From: Actinomycetes bacterium
GTDB taxonomy: Bacteria > Actinomycetota > Actinomycetes > Actinomycetales > Cellulomonadaceae
DNA length: 6,075 nt
Reading direction: 5' to 3'
NCBI GenBank assembly: GCA_023390875.1
Contig: JAEWCA010000026.1
Coordinates: 1 to 6,075, forward strand
A program made the translations under genes and the position numbers. The notes under the pieces are model-generated. The model had not been told where the DNA came from and searched no databases. It saw only the letters and a program-made list of their open reading frames with translations. Of this stretch, positions 1 to 5,911 are shown piece after piece (within the stretch, counting starts at the first letter, position 1; every line of letters starts with the position of its first letter).

Positions 1-575
1 GCCGTGCCGTCCGTCGCGGCCGGCTCGCGCGGGAGCAGCGGCCCCCGGGTCATGTCCTCGTGCAGCACGTAGAACAGCGAGTACGGCGTGCCGCCGGGGG
101 TCGCGGGCCGTGCGGCGTACTCCTGCAGCAGCGCCCCGACGCGCTCGCTGAGCTCGCGGTACGCGTCCTCGTCGAGACGCAGGCCGAGCCGTGCCATCTG
201 CACGTCGTCGGGTTCGCGCACGAGGGCGAACTCCTCGAGGAACGCGTCGATCAGCACGCGTGTCCGGCCCGCGCCGCCGGGTGTCCGCCACGACTTGCCC
301 GTCGCCCGGTACGGCACCTCACGCGAGCCGCGGGCGCCGCGCCGGACGGGCTCGGCGACGAGGAACCCGCGGTCGACGAGCGTGCGGACGTGGTGCAGGA
401 CGGTCGCGGGGTTCTTGTCGAGCCGGGCCGCGATCTCCCGGTTGGTGAGCGCCTCGTCGAGGCAGAGCCGCAGGATGCGGATGCGGAGGGTCGACGCGAG
501 GGCGCGCGCGTCGGCGTCGCGGTCGGCGGCGGTCGGCGTCGGCTCGGTCTGCGGCTCGGTCTGCGGCTCGCTCAT
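1..575 (-). CDS. Winged-helix (ArsR-like) transcriptional regulator, C-terminus cut by window edge
   Basis: This is probably a DNA-binding repressor of the divergent exporter. The frame opens at an ATG (575-573) and stays open for 191 codons to the window edge, so the C-terminus is missing. Residues 2-15 are an acidic, Pro/Thr-rich low-complexity tail. Residues about 24-93 form a winged helix-turn-helix: a first helix around ALASTLRIRILRLCL, then LTNREIAARLDKNPATVLHH, where the last part is the likely recognition helix, then RTLVDRGFL and a basic wing ending REVPYRATGK. The stretch after residue 105 (VLIDAFLEEFALV, then ELSERVGALLQEYAA) looks helical and may serve dimerisation or ligand sensing. 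The family is suggested by the HTH pattern and by the divergent MFS neighbour. No cysteine-rich metal site is visible, so metal sensing is unlikely. There is no good Shine-Dalgarno before the ATG, so a leaderless transcript is possible. The inducer is unknown. Confidence 0.88.
   Translation of the reverse strand, partial: MSEPQTEPQTEPTPTAADRDADARALASTLRIRILRLCLDEALTNREIAARLDKNPATVLHHVRTLVDRGFLVAEPVRRGARGSREVPYRATGKSWRTPGGAGRTRVLIDAFLEEFALVREPDDVQMARLGLRLDEDAYRELSERVGALLQEYAARPATPGGTPYSLFYVLHEDMTRGPLLPREPAATDGT
540..569 (-). repeat. Short tandem repeat inside regulator N-terminus
   Basis: On the minus strand the 12-nt unit GAGCCGCAGACC occurs twice in direct succession (569-558 and 557-546), followed by a half unit GAGCCG (545-540). 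It encodes EPQT-EPQT-EP at the N-terminus of the regulator, ahead of the winged-helix domain. It is in frame, so copy-number change would only lengthen or shorten a probably disordered tail. Confidence 0.8.
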
Positions 576-590
576 GGGTCCATCATCGCA

Positions 591-612
591 CTGATTGACT
601 TTTCCCAATCGG
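591..612. promoter_or_regulatory. Candidate operator between divergent regulator and exporter
   Basis: GATTG (593-597) and CAATC (606-610) are perfect 5-bp inverted arms separated by 8 bp, and the flanking C591/G612 also pairs. It is the only clear dyad in the 55-bp gap between the two divergent start codons (576-630), and it overlaps the TTGACT hexamer at 595-600. This A+T-richer patch stands out in a very G+C-rich window. By analogy with other winged-helix regulator/MFS pairs it is inferred to be the binding site of the neighbouring regulator, which would then control both genes. Confidence 0.55.
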
Positions 613-623
613 TTCTTCATCCT
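595..623 (+). promoter_or_regulatory. Candidate promoter of the MFS exporter
   Basis: A near-consensus -35 hexamer TTGACT (595-600) is followed, after 17 bp, by CATCCT (618-623), a poor -10 element that keeps only the A at position 2 and the final T. If used, transcription would begin near 630-631, at or one base before the GTG start codon, giving a leaderless mRNA. The -35 lies within the candidate operator. Confidence is limited by the weak -10. Confidence 0.35.
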
Positions 624-630
624 GGGAGCC

Positions 631-2013
631 GTGAGCACCACGACGCCCCCCGCGACGACCCACCGGTCGCTGATCCACCACGCCGACTTCCGGCGGCTGT
701 GGACCGGCGACGCGTTCGGCCAGCTCGGCGCACAGCTCACCGGCCTCGCGCTGCCCGTCTACGCGGTCCAGCACCTCGCCGCGACCGAGTGGCAGATGGG
801 TGCCCTCACCGCCGCCGAGACCGCGGCGTTCCTGGTCATCGGCCTCCCGGCCGGCGCGTGGGTCGACCGGATGCGCAAGCGCAAGGTGCTCATCGTGTCC
901 GACCTCGTGCGGGCCGTCGTGCTCGCGGTCGTCGTCGCGGCGGCCGTCACGGGCAACGCGTCGATGTGGCTGCTCATCGTCGCGGGCCTGGTCGTCAGCG
1001 CCGCGAGCGTGTTCTTCGACGTCGCGCACCAGAGCTACGTGCCCGGGCTGGTCGGGCTCGACCACATCGTCGAGGGCAACTCCAAGCTGCAGGCCACCCA
1101 GTCCGTCGCGCAGATCGCCGCCCCCGCGCTCGGCGGCGTGCTGCTCCGCGTCGTCACCGCACCGGCACTCATCGGCCTCAACGTCGTGACGTACCTGGTC
1201 TCCGCGTTCGCGGTGGGACGGATCCGGCACGAGGAGACGCCGCCCGCCCCGGAGACGCGCCGCCCGCTCAAGACCGAGATCGCCGAGGGTCTCTCGTTCG
1301 TCGTCCACCAGCCGCTGCTGCGCCGGATCGTCGCGTGCACGTCGTTGTCCAACCTCTTCAACTCGATCGCCGGCGCGGTGACCGCGATCTACGTGCTCCG
1401 CACGCTCGACCTCGGCACCGCCGCGTGGGGCACCGTGCTGTCGGCGTCCGCGGTCGGCGGGCTCGTCGGCGCGGTCGTCGCCGACCGGCTGGCCCGCTGG
1501 GTCGGCGAGGGGCGGATCATCCCGCTGTCCGCGCTGCTGTGCTTCCCGACGTACGCGCTCATCCCGCTGTCGGCGTCGACGTCGATCGACCCGCAGGTGC
1601 TGCTCATCGTGAGCGGCGTGACGTTCTACTTCGCCGTGGTCGTCTACAACGTCGCGCAGGTGAGCTTCCGGCAGCGGCTGTGCCCGCCCGCGCTGCTCGG
1701 CCGCATGAACGCCTCGGTCCGGTTCATCGTGTGGGGCACCATGCCCATCGGCGGCCTGCTGGGCGGCTGGCTCGGCACCCGGGCGGGCGTCGTCCCGACC
1801 CTGTGGGTCGGCGCGCTCGGCATGCTCGTCGCCGCCCTGCCGGTGGTCCTGTCGCCCATGCTCCGCATGCGCGAGCTGCCGGTCCCCTCCCACGACGACC
1901 CCGCGGACACCGCCGCCGCCGACACCGACGACGCCCGGCTCGAGGCCACCCCGGCGCCGCACACCGCGCCGGGCGGCCCTGCGGGCACCTCGGGTGAGCC
2001 GCCCGTCGGCTGA
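631..2013 (+). CDS. Major facilitator superfamily exporter (EntS/Mef-like)
   Basis: This is an integral cytoplasmic-membrane transporter of 460 residues, most likely a proton-driven drug or metabolite exporter. The N-terminus HHADFRRLWTGDAFGQLG (16-33) and the following helices resemble the EntS/macrolide-efflux branch of the MFS. The motif-A loop between helices 2 and 3 is GLPAGAWVDRMRKRK (71-85). A counterpart in the second half is GLVGAVVADRLARW (277-290), and P-x-LLGRMNASVR (353-364) before a Gly-rich helix is typical of this branch. Hydrophobic segments recur across 26-410, consistent with 12 helices and a central loop around 200-220. Residues 415-460 form a Pro/Ala/Asp-rich, probably disordered cytoplasmic tail. 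GTG at 631 was chosen because the only upstream in-frame start, TTG at 595, lies inside the putative operator. GGGAG (624-628) sits only 2 nt before the GTG, too close for normal Shine-Dalgarno use. The substrate cannot be told from the sequence. Confidence 0.92.
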   Translation: MSTTTPPATTHRSLIHHADFRRLWTGDAFGQLGAQLTGLALPVYAVQHLAATEWQMGALTAAETAAFLVIGLPAGAWVDRMRKRKVLIVSDLVRAVVLAVVVAAAVTGNASMWLLIVAGLVVSAASVFFDVAHQSYVPGLVGLDHIVEGNSKLQATQSVAQIAAPALGGVLLRVVTAPALIGLNVVTYLVSAFAVGRIRHEETPPAPETRRPLKTEIAEGLSFVVHQPLLRRIVACTSLSNLFNSIAGAVTAIYVLRTLDLGTAAWGTVLSASAVGGLVGAVVADRLARWVGEGRIIPLSALLCFPTYALIPLSASTSIDPQVLLIVSGVTFYFAVVVYNVAQVSFRQRLCPPALLGRMNASVRFIVWGTMPIGGLLGGWLGTRAGVVPTLWVGALGMLVAALPVVLSPMLRMRELPVPSHDDPADTAAADTDDARLEATPAPHTAPGGPAGTSGEPPVG

Positions 2014-2016
2014 CCG

Positions 2017-2829
2017 TCAGAGGTCGTACACGACCACCACGGGGGCGTGGTCGGAGAACCGCGCCGCGTACGTCTCGGCCCGGTCGACCGTCGCGCTCAC
2101 GGCGGCGTCCGCGAGGTCCGGGGTCGCGATCTGGTAGTCGATGCGCCACCCCGCGTCGTTGTCGAACGCCTGCCCGCGCCACGACCACCACGTGAACGGC
2201 CCCGGACCCTCGCCGCCGAGCTCGCGCCCCAGGTCGTGCCACCCGAGGTCGTCGAACCAGCGGTCCAGGTACGCGCGCTCACGCGGCAGGAAGCCCGCCG
2301 ACTTGAGGTTGCCCTTCCAGTTCTTGATGTCGGCCTCGCGGTGCGCGATGTTCACGTCGCCCGCGACGACGGCGTAGCCGCCCTGCTCGGCGATGTCCGC
2401 GAGCCGCGACGTCACGTGGTCGAGGAACGCGTACTTCTCGTCCATCGAGGGCGTGCCGACGGTGCCGGAGTGCAGGTACGTCGACACGACCGTGAGCGTG
2501 CGTGCGGGGGCGCCGTCGTGCCCGGGCAGCGCGAGGTCCGCCTCGACCCAGCGCCCCGAGTCGCCGGTCACGCCCGTGCGCAAGCCGATCCGGACCGCGT
2601 CCATCGGGAGCCGGGACGCGATCGCGACGCCCGCCCTGCCCTTCGTCTCGCTCGCCTCGTGCGCCAGGTGCCACTCGTCGCTCGACAGGTGGTCCGCGAG
2701 GATCTCGTCCGTCGCCCGGACCTCCTGCAGCAGCAGCACGTCGGGCCGGCGGGCCTCCAGCCACTCCCCCATGCCGCGCTTGAAGGCGGCCCGGATCCCG
2801 TTGACGTTGACGCTCGCGATGGTCAGCAC
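2017..2829 (-). CDS. xth: Exodeoxyribonuclease III / AP endonuclease (XthA family)
   Basis: This is a base-excision-repair enzyme of the exonuclease-endonuclease-phosphatase fold: it cleaves the backbone at abasic sites and has 3'-5' exonuclease activity. With a start at GTG 2829 it has 270 residues, close to E. coli ExoIII (268). All catalytic positions are present: Asn8 in VNVNG, Glu36 in LLLQEVRA, Tyr118 in STYLHSG, Asp158 and Asn160 in GDVNIAH, Asp231 in RIDYQ, and Asp260/His261 in SDHAPV. The WWSWRGQAFDNDAGWRIDY-type segment near 214-232 is also a family hallmark. The frame is open to a GTG at 2889, 20 codons further upstream, but that start has no Shine-Dalgarno, and the extra residues lie before the first beta strand. 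TTG at 2841 is another option, with GAGG 5 nt before it. The gene lies 72 bp after the VOC gene (12 bp if the long start is used) and may be co-transcribed. Its stop is 3 bp from the stop of the convergent exporter. Confidence 0.95.
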   Translation of the reverse strand: MLTIASVNVNGIRAAFKRGMGEWLEARRPDVLLLQEVRATDEILADHLSSDEWHLAHEASETKGRAGVAIASRLPMDAVRIGLRTGVTGDSGRWVEADLALPGHDGAPARTLTVVSTYLHSGTVGTPSMDEKYAFLDHVTSRLADIAEQGGYAVVAGDVNIAHREADIKNWKGNLKSAGFLPRERAYLDRWFDDLGWHDLGRELGGEGPGPFTWWSWRGQAFDNDAGWRIDYQIATPDLADAAVSATVDRAETYAARFSDHAPVVVVYDL

Positions 2830-2901
2830 CGGACCATCCAACACGACCTCGCCGACAGGCCGGCCGAGCCGCGGTGAGGTGCCGGTCACGTGGCGACGAC
2901 G

Positions 2902-3387
2902 TCAGGCGGTGCCCTCGAACGCCGCCTCGATCGCCGCGATGTCGAGCTTGGTCATCGTGAGCACCGCGGCCATCGCCCGGGCGCGCGCCCCGGGGTCGGC
3001 GTCGTCCCCGAGCATGTCGTTGAACCCCGCGGGCACCACCTGCCACGACACCCCGAACCGGTCCTTGAGCCAGCCGCACTGGCTGTGCTCGCCGCCGCCC
3101 TCGACGAGCGCGTCCCAGTAGTGGTCGATCTCGGCCTGGTCGCCGCAGTCGAGGACGAACGAGAACGCCTCGTCGAGCTGGAACGTCGGGCCGGCGTTGA
3201 GCAGCGTGACCTGGTGGTCGTCGAGCAGCAGGTCGACGACGAACACGGCGCCCTCGGGGACGTCGGGCACGCCCGGCGGCGCCTTGACGACCGACGTGAT
3301 GGACGAGTTCGGGATCACGGAGACGTAGAACTCGGCGGCCTGCTCGGCCTGGTCGGCGAACCAGAGGTGCGTGTGGATCCTGCCCAT
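2902..3387 (-). CDS. VOC-superfamily (PhnB-like) protein
   Basis: This 161-residue cytosolic protein has the vicinal-oxygen-chelate fold of the PhnB / '3-demethylubiquinone methyltransferase-like' group (COG3865 type). That name is historical, and no methyltransferase motif is present. Landmarks are IHTHLWFADQAEQAAEFYVS (4-23), the first beta-alpha unit with the Phe-Tyr typical of the family; VFVVDLLLDDHQVTLLNAGP (48-67); AFSFVLDCGDQAEIDHYWDA (74-93); and WLKDRFGVSWQVVP (106-119), which is highly characteristic. The C-terminal helix ALTMTKLDI-type segment (139-158) matches the 'A-M-x-M-x-K-x-D' ending of these proteins. The ATG at 3387 has a strong Shine-Dalgarno GGGAGG 7 nt upstream. The substrate and reaction are unknown; members are commonly single-domain proteins of undefined function. 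The gene precedes xth on the same strand, but nothing else suggests a shared role. Confidence 0.9.
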   Translation of the reverse strand: MGRIHTHLWFADQAEQAAEFYVSVIPNSSITSVVKAPPGVPDVPEGAVFVVDLLLDDHQVTLLNAGPTFQLDEAFSFVLDCGDQAEIDHYWDALVEGGGEHSQCGWLKDRFGVSWQVVPAGFNDMLGDDADPGARARAMAAVLTMTKLDIAAIEAAFEGTA

Positions 3388-3394
3388 GACGATC

Positions 3395-3400
3395 CCTCCC
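3395..3400 (-). promoter_or_regulatory. Ribosome binding site of the VOC gene
   Basis: GGGAGG on the minus strand lies 7 nt before the ATG at 3387. It is the best Shine-Dalgarno in the window and fixes this start. The gap to the folD stop (3388-3508, 121 bp) must hold the promoter of the VOC gene if it is transcribed independently, but no convincing -10/-35 pair is visible there. Confidence 0.8.
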
Positions 3401-3430
3401 GAGACGCGGCGCTGCGGTCAGGGTCCAGGC

Positions 3431-3448
3431 TGCCACTCGTCGCTCGAC
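3431..3448. repeat. 18-bp exact copy of an xth coding segment
   Basis: TGCCACTCGTCGCTCGAC at 3431-3448, in the folD/VOC intergenic gap, recurs exactly at 2669-2686 inside xth, where the minus strand encodes SSDEW. CCAGG precedes both copies, directly in xth and with one extra C in the gap. It may be a small duplicated fragment or chance in G+C-rich DNA; there is no sign of function. Confidence 0.6.
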
Positions 3449-3459
3449 CCGGCCGGACG

Positions 3460-3495
3460 ACGAACGGCCGCCCCGGGTCCGGGACGGCCGTTCGT
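3460..3495 (-). terminator. Strong hairpin after folD, probable terminator
   Basis: ACGAACGGCCG (3460-3470) and CGGCCGTTCGT (3485-3495) are perfect 11-bp inverted arms. The 14-nt loop between them can form a further 5-bp CCCGG/CCGGG stem (3472-3476 with 3479-3483), giving an almost continuous long hairpin. It starts 13 bp after the folD stop codon and lies before the VOC promoter region, as expected for ending the glyA-folD transcript. No U tract follows on either strand, so it would be the U-less type common in actinobacteria, or an mRNA-stabilising 3' end. Confidence 0.7.
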
Positions 3496-3508
3496 GACGG
3501 GCACGAGC

Positions 3509-4390
3509 TCAGGCGGACAGGCGCTCCGCCGTGTCGACCACGTTGCTCAGCAGCATCGCGCGCGTCATCGGCCCGACGCCGCCCGGGTTGGGCGACACCC
3601 ACGCCGCGACCTCGCGCACGCCCGGGTCGACGTCGCCGACGACGCGGCTCTTGCCGGTCTCGGGGTCGGTCGCGCGGGACACGCCCACGTCGACCACCGC
3701 GGCACCGGGCTTGACCATGTCGGCCGTGATGATGCCCGGCACGCCCGCCGCCGCGATGACGACGTCGGCGTTGCGCGTGTGCTCGGCCAGGTCGGCGGTG
3801 CCGGTGTGCGTGAGCGTGACGGTCGCGTTGAGCTCACGACGCGTCAGCAGCAGCCCGATCGACCGCCCGACCGTGACGCCACGGCCGACCACCACGACGT
3901 CCGCACCGCGCAGGTCGACGTCGTGCCGCAGCAGCAGGTCGACGATGCCGCGCGGCGTGCACGGCAGCGGCGACGTGACGGGCTCGTTGACCCGCAGCAC
4001 CAGGCGCCCGAGGTTCGTCGGGTGCAGCCCGTCGGCGTCCTTGTCGGGGTCGATCAGCTCGAGCACGCGGTTGGTGTCGATGCCCTTCGGGAGCGGCAGC
4101 TGCACGATGAACCCGGTGCAGGCCGGGTCGTCGTTCAGCCGGCGCACCGCGGCCTCGATGTCCTCCTGCGTCGCGTCCGCCGGCAGGTCCTCGCGGATCG
4201 AGGAGATGCCGACCTCGGCGCAGTCCTTGTGCTTGCCGGCGACGTACCAGCGCGAGCCGGGGTCGTCGCCGACGAGCAGCGTGCCGAGCCCGGGCACGAC
4301 GCCCCGGGCCGCGAGCGCCGCGACCCGCTCGGTGAGCTCGCCCTTGATCCGGGCCGCGGTCGCGGTCCCGTCGAGGATCTGTGCCGTCAT
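3509..4390 (-). CDS. folD: Bifunctional methylene-THF dehydrogenase / methenyl-THF cyclohydrolase
   Basis: This cytosolic enzyme oxidises 5,10-methylene-THF to 5,10-methenyl-THF with NADP and then hydrolyses it to 10-formyl-THF, which supplies formyl groups for purine synthesis and initiator tRNA. It has 293 residues, near the family norm. The N-terminal catalytic domain shows Tyr49 and the catalytic Lys53 in WYVAGKHKD, Gln97 in FIVQLPLP and Asp120 in KDADGLHP. The Rossmann part shows [17 protein letters not shown] (166-182), then VDVGVSR (233-239) and the C-terminal signature [10 protein letters not shown] (267-276). The GRGVTVGR loop is the actinobacterial form; Ser177 stands where many relatives have Pro. 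The ATG overlaps the glyA stop by one base (TGATG), so translation is probably coupled; no independent Shine-Dalgarno is obvious. It acts directly on the GlyA product and should share control by the leader riboswitch. Confidence 0.97.
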   Translation of the reverse strand: MTAQILDGTATAARIKGELTERVAALAARGVVPGLGTLLVGDDPGSRWYVAGKHKDCAEVGISSIREDLPADATQEDIEAAVRRLNDDPACTGFIVQLPLPKGIDTNRVLELIDPDKDADGLHPTNLGRLVLRVNEPVTSPLPCTPRGIVDLLLRHDVDLRGADVVVVGRGVTVGRSIGLLLTRRELNATVTLTHTGTADLAEHTRNADVVIAAAGVPGIITADMVKPGAAVVDVGVSRATDPETGKSRVVGDVDPGVREVAAWVSPNPGGVGPMTRAMLLSNVVDTAERLSA

Positions 4391-5679
4391 CAGTACTGCT
4401 TCAGGTCGCCGTACAGCGGGAACGCCTCGGTCAGCTTGGCCACCCGCGCCTTGAGCGCCTCGACGTCCGTCGCGGCACCGTTGACCAGCGCGTTCGCGAT
4501 GATGTCGGCGACCTCGGTGAACTCGGCGTCGCCGAAGCCGCGCGTCGCGAGCGCGGGCGTGCCGATGCGCAGGCCGGACGTGACGCGCGGGGGGCGCGGG
4601 TCGAACGGGACGGCGTTGCGGTTCACCGTGATGCCCGCGGCGTGCAGGAGGTCCTCGGCCTGCTGGCCGTCGAGGTCCGAGTGGCGCAGGTCGACGAGCA
4701 CGAGGTGCACGTCGGTGCCGCCGGTGAGCACCGAGACGCCGGCCGCGGCCACGTCGGGCGCGTTCAGGCGGTCCGCGATGATGCGGGCGCCGTCGAGCGT
4801 GCGCTGCTGGCGGGCCCTGAAGTCCTCCGTGCCGGCAACCTTGAACGCGACGGCCTTCGCGGCGACGACGTGCATGAGCGGGCCGCCCTGCTGGCCCGGG
4901 AACACGGCGGAGTCGATCTTCTTGGCGTACTCCTCCTTGCTCAGGATGAAGCCCGAGCGGGGGCCGCCGATGGTCTTGTGCACGGTCGACGAGACGACGT
5001 CGGAGTGCGGGACGGGCGACGGGTGCAGACCGGCGGCGACGAGGCCCGCGAAGTGCGCCATGTCGACCCAGAGCTTCGCGCCGACCTCGTCGGCGATGGA
5101 CCGGAACGCCTCGAAGTCGAGGTGCCGCGGGTAGGCGGACCAGCCGCCGATGATGACGTCGGGGCGGTGCTCGAGCGCGGCCTTGCGCACGGCCTCGGGC
5201 TCGACGAGGAACGTCTGCGGGTCGACGCCGTACGACGCGACGTCGTAGAGCTTGCCGGAGAAGTTGATCCGCATGCCGTGCGTGAGGTGGCCGCCGTGGG
5301 CCAGCTCGAGGCCGAGGATCTTGTCGCCCGCGTTGATGAGCGCGTGCAGCACGGCGGCGTTGGCCGTGGCGCCCGAGTGCGGCTGGACGTTCGCGTGCTC
5401 GGCGCCGAACAGGGCCTTGGCGCGGTCGATCGCGATGTTCTCGGCGACGTCGACCTGCTCGCAGCCGCCGTAGTAGCGGCGGCCCGGGTAGCCCTCGGCG
5501 TACTTGTTGGTGAGCACGGAGCCCTGCGCCTGCAGGACGGCCTTCGGCACGAAGTTCTCGGACGCGATCATCTCGAGCGTGCCCTGCTGGCGGGCGAGCT
5601 CGCCGTCGAGGACGGCGGCGATCTCCGGGTCGAGCTCGGAGATGTTCTGGTCGAGGATCGGGGTGTTGTCGGCGCTCAT
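4390..5679 (-). CDS. glyA: Serine hydroxymethyltransferase
   Basis: This PLP enzyme interconverts serine plus THF with glycine plus 5,10-methylene-THF, the main entry of one-carbon units. It has 429 residues from the chosen ATG and is full length. Family marks in order are IASENF (38-43), [18 protein letters not shown] (57-74) with the catalytic Glu62 and neighbouring tyrosines, NVQPHSGA (97-104), [10 protein letters not shown] (126-135), [13 protein letters not shown] (205-217) with the PLP-ring Asp206, [11 protein letters not shown] (233-243) with the PLP-binding Lys235, [11 protein letters not shown] and SGLRIGTPA (368-376) with the carboxylate-binding Arg371. ATG 5679 is preferred to the in-frame GTG at 5685 because AGGAG lies 5 nt before the ATG and abuts the GTG. 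It is the first gene of a two-gene operon with folD, and a ZTP-type riboswitch lies in its leader. Confidence 0.98.
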   Translation of the reverse strand: MSADNTPILDQNISELDPEIAAVLDGELARQQGTLEMIASENFVPKAVLQAQGSVLTNKYAEGYPGRRYYGGCEQVDVAENIAIDRAKALFGAEHANVQPHSGATANAAVLHALINAGDKILGLELAHGGHLTHGMRINFSGKLYDVASYGVDPQTFLVEPEAVRKAALEHRPDVIIGGWSAYPRHLDFEAFRSIADEVGAKLWVDMAHFAGLVAAGLHPSPVPHSDVVSSTVHKTIGGPRSGFILSKEEYAKKIDSAVFPGQQGGPLMHVVAAKAVAFKVAGTEDFRARQQRTLDGARIIADRLNAPDVAAAGVSVLTGGTDVHLVLVDLRHSDLDGQQAEDLLHAAGITVNRNAVPFDPRPPRVTSGLRIGTPALATRGFGDAEFTEVADIIANALVNGAATDVEALKARVAKLTEAFPLYGDLKQY

Positions 5680-5684
5680 GGACA

Positions 5685-5690
5685 CTCCTC
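5685..5690 (-). promoter_or_regulatory. Ribosome binding site of glyA
   Basis: GAGGAG on the minus strand ends 5 nt before the ATG at 5679. It overlaps the alternative GTG start (5685-5683) and so decides in favour of the ATG. If the riboswitch acts on translation, this is the site it would have to expose or hide. Confidence 0.8.
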
Positions 5691-5774
5691 AGGCATCAGC
5701 GGACGGCTTGTCGAAGCTCGTGGTCGCACCCGGCACACGGACGGGCACGCACACCAGCGGTGTGGTGACCGTGG
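5691..5774 (-). promoter_or_regulatory. Leader between riboswitch aptamer and glyA ribosome binding site
   Basis: This 84-nt stretch is where the riboswitch expression platform should lie. Visible hairpins are CACACC/GGTGTG with a 3-nt loop (5750-5764), competing with CACCA/TGGTG (5763-5767 with 5752-5756). A second is CGTGCCCG/CGGGTGCG, 8 pairs with two G-U (5725-5749). A small one is GCTT/AAGC. None is followed by a U tract, so a classic intrinsic terminator is not seen. No helix clearly sequesters GAGGAG either. The mechanism, whether U-less termination, Rho or translation, cannot be decided by eye. Confidence 0.4.
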
Positions 5775-5848
5775 GCCCAGGCGTCCGACCCGAAGTCTGC
5801 TGCTGCGTCGCTCCCCGGTGGTTCCCCACCTCTGCGCCAGTCGCGACC
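5775..5848 (-). promoter_or_regulatory. ZTP/ZMP riboswitch aptamer (pfl motif)
   Basis: Read on the minus strand, the sequence matches the conserved core of the pfl motif. GTCGC (5847-5843) pairs with GCGAC (5811-5807) as P1. GACTGGCG (5842-5835) is the conserved internal strand. GGTGG-GGAA-CCACC (5830-5817) forms P2 with a GNRA loop. GGGGAGCGAC (5816-5807) follows P2, and CGCCTGGGC (5783-5775) supplies the CGCC that pairs with GGCG (5838-5835) as the pseudoknot. A short GAC/GTC hairpin with a UUCGG loop fills the linker. Known members bind ZTP or ZMP (AICAR phosphate), which accumulate when 10-formyl-THF limits purine synthesis, and turn genes on. Its position ahead of glyA-folD is one of the typical contexts of the class. 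The call rests on motif, pairing and neighbours together. Confidence 0.93.
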
Positions 5849-5853
5849 GGGAC

Positions 5854-5859
5854 AGGCTA
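5854..5859 (-). promoter_or_regulatory. Candidate -10 element of the glyA-folD promoter
   Basis: TAGCCT on the minus strand (5859-5854) fits the TAnnnT actinobacterial -10 pattern. It would place the transcription start around 5847-5848, at the first bases of the riboswitch P1 helix. No convincing -35 is seen 16-18 bp upstream, where the DNA is a G+C-rich inverted repeat. The spatial fit to the aptamer 5' end is the main support. Confidence 0.5.
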
Positions 5860-5861
5860 CC

Positions 5862-5890
5862 AAGCCCGGGACGGTTCGGGACCCGGGATT
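5862..5890 (-). terminator. Possible terminator of the YbdD/YjiX-family gene
   Basis: On the minus strand AATCCCGGG (5890-5882) and CCCGGGCTT (5870-5862) form a 6-bp G+C stem extended past one mismatch by two A-T pairs, around an 11-nt loop. It lies 22 bp after the stop of the upstream gene and just before the glyA -10 element, so it could separate the two transcripts. There is no U tract, and CCCGGG is itself palindromic, so the pairing could be incidental. Confidence 0.35.
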
Positions 5891-5911
5891 CCGCGGGCGG
5901 GCGGGGCCGCG

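Noticed and set aside
583..1962. 459-codon open frame antisense to the exporter
   Set aside because: Its composition is Arg/Asp/Gly-rich and low in hydrophobics with no recognisable motif. The exporter frame on the plus strand has clear MFS motifs.
60..1997. 645-codon open frame on the plus strand
   Set aside because: It runs across the antisense of the regulator and out of frame through the exporter. Its product is Arg/Ala/Pro-rich without domains, a shadow caused by G+C-rich third positions.
2279..3436. 385-codon minus-strand frame spanning xth and the VOC gene
   Set aside because: It is out of frame with two well-identified genes and Arg/Gly-rich throughout.
3426..3506. 26-codon GTG frame on the minus strand in the folD-VOC gap ending in SSDEWQPGP
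   Set aside because: It runs through the terminator-like hairpin, has no Shine-Dalgarno, and its resemblance to xth comes only from the 18-bp repeat.
3371..5134. 587-codon plus-strand open frame opposite folD and glyA
   Set aside because: Both folD and glyA carry full catalytic motifs on the minus strand, and the opposing product has no domain structure.
5680..5911. Glycine or tetrahydrofolate riboswitch upstream of glyA
   Set aside because: The conserved cores of those classes were not recognised, while the pfl-motif core is matched throughout.
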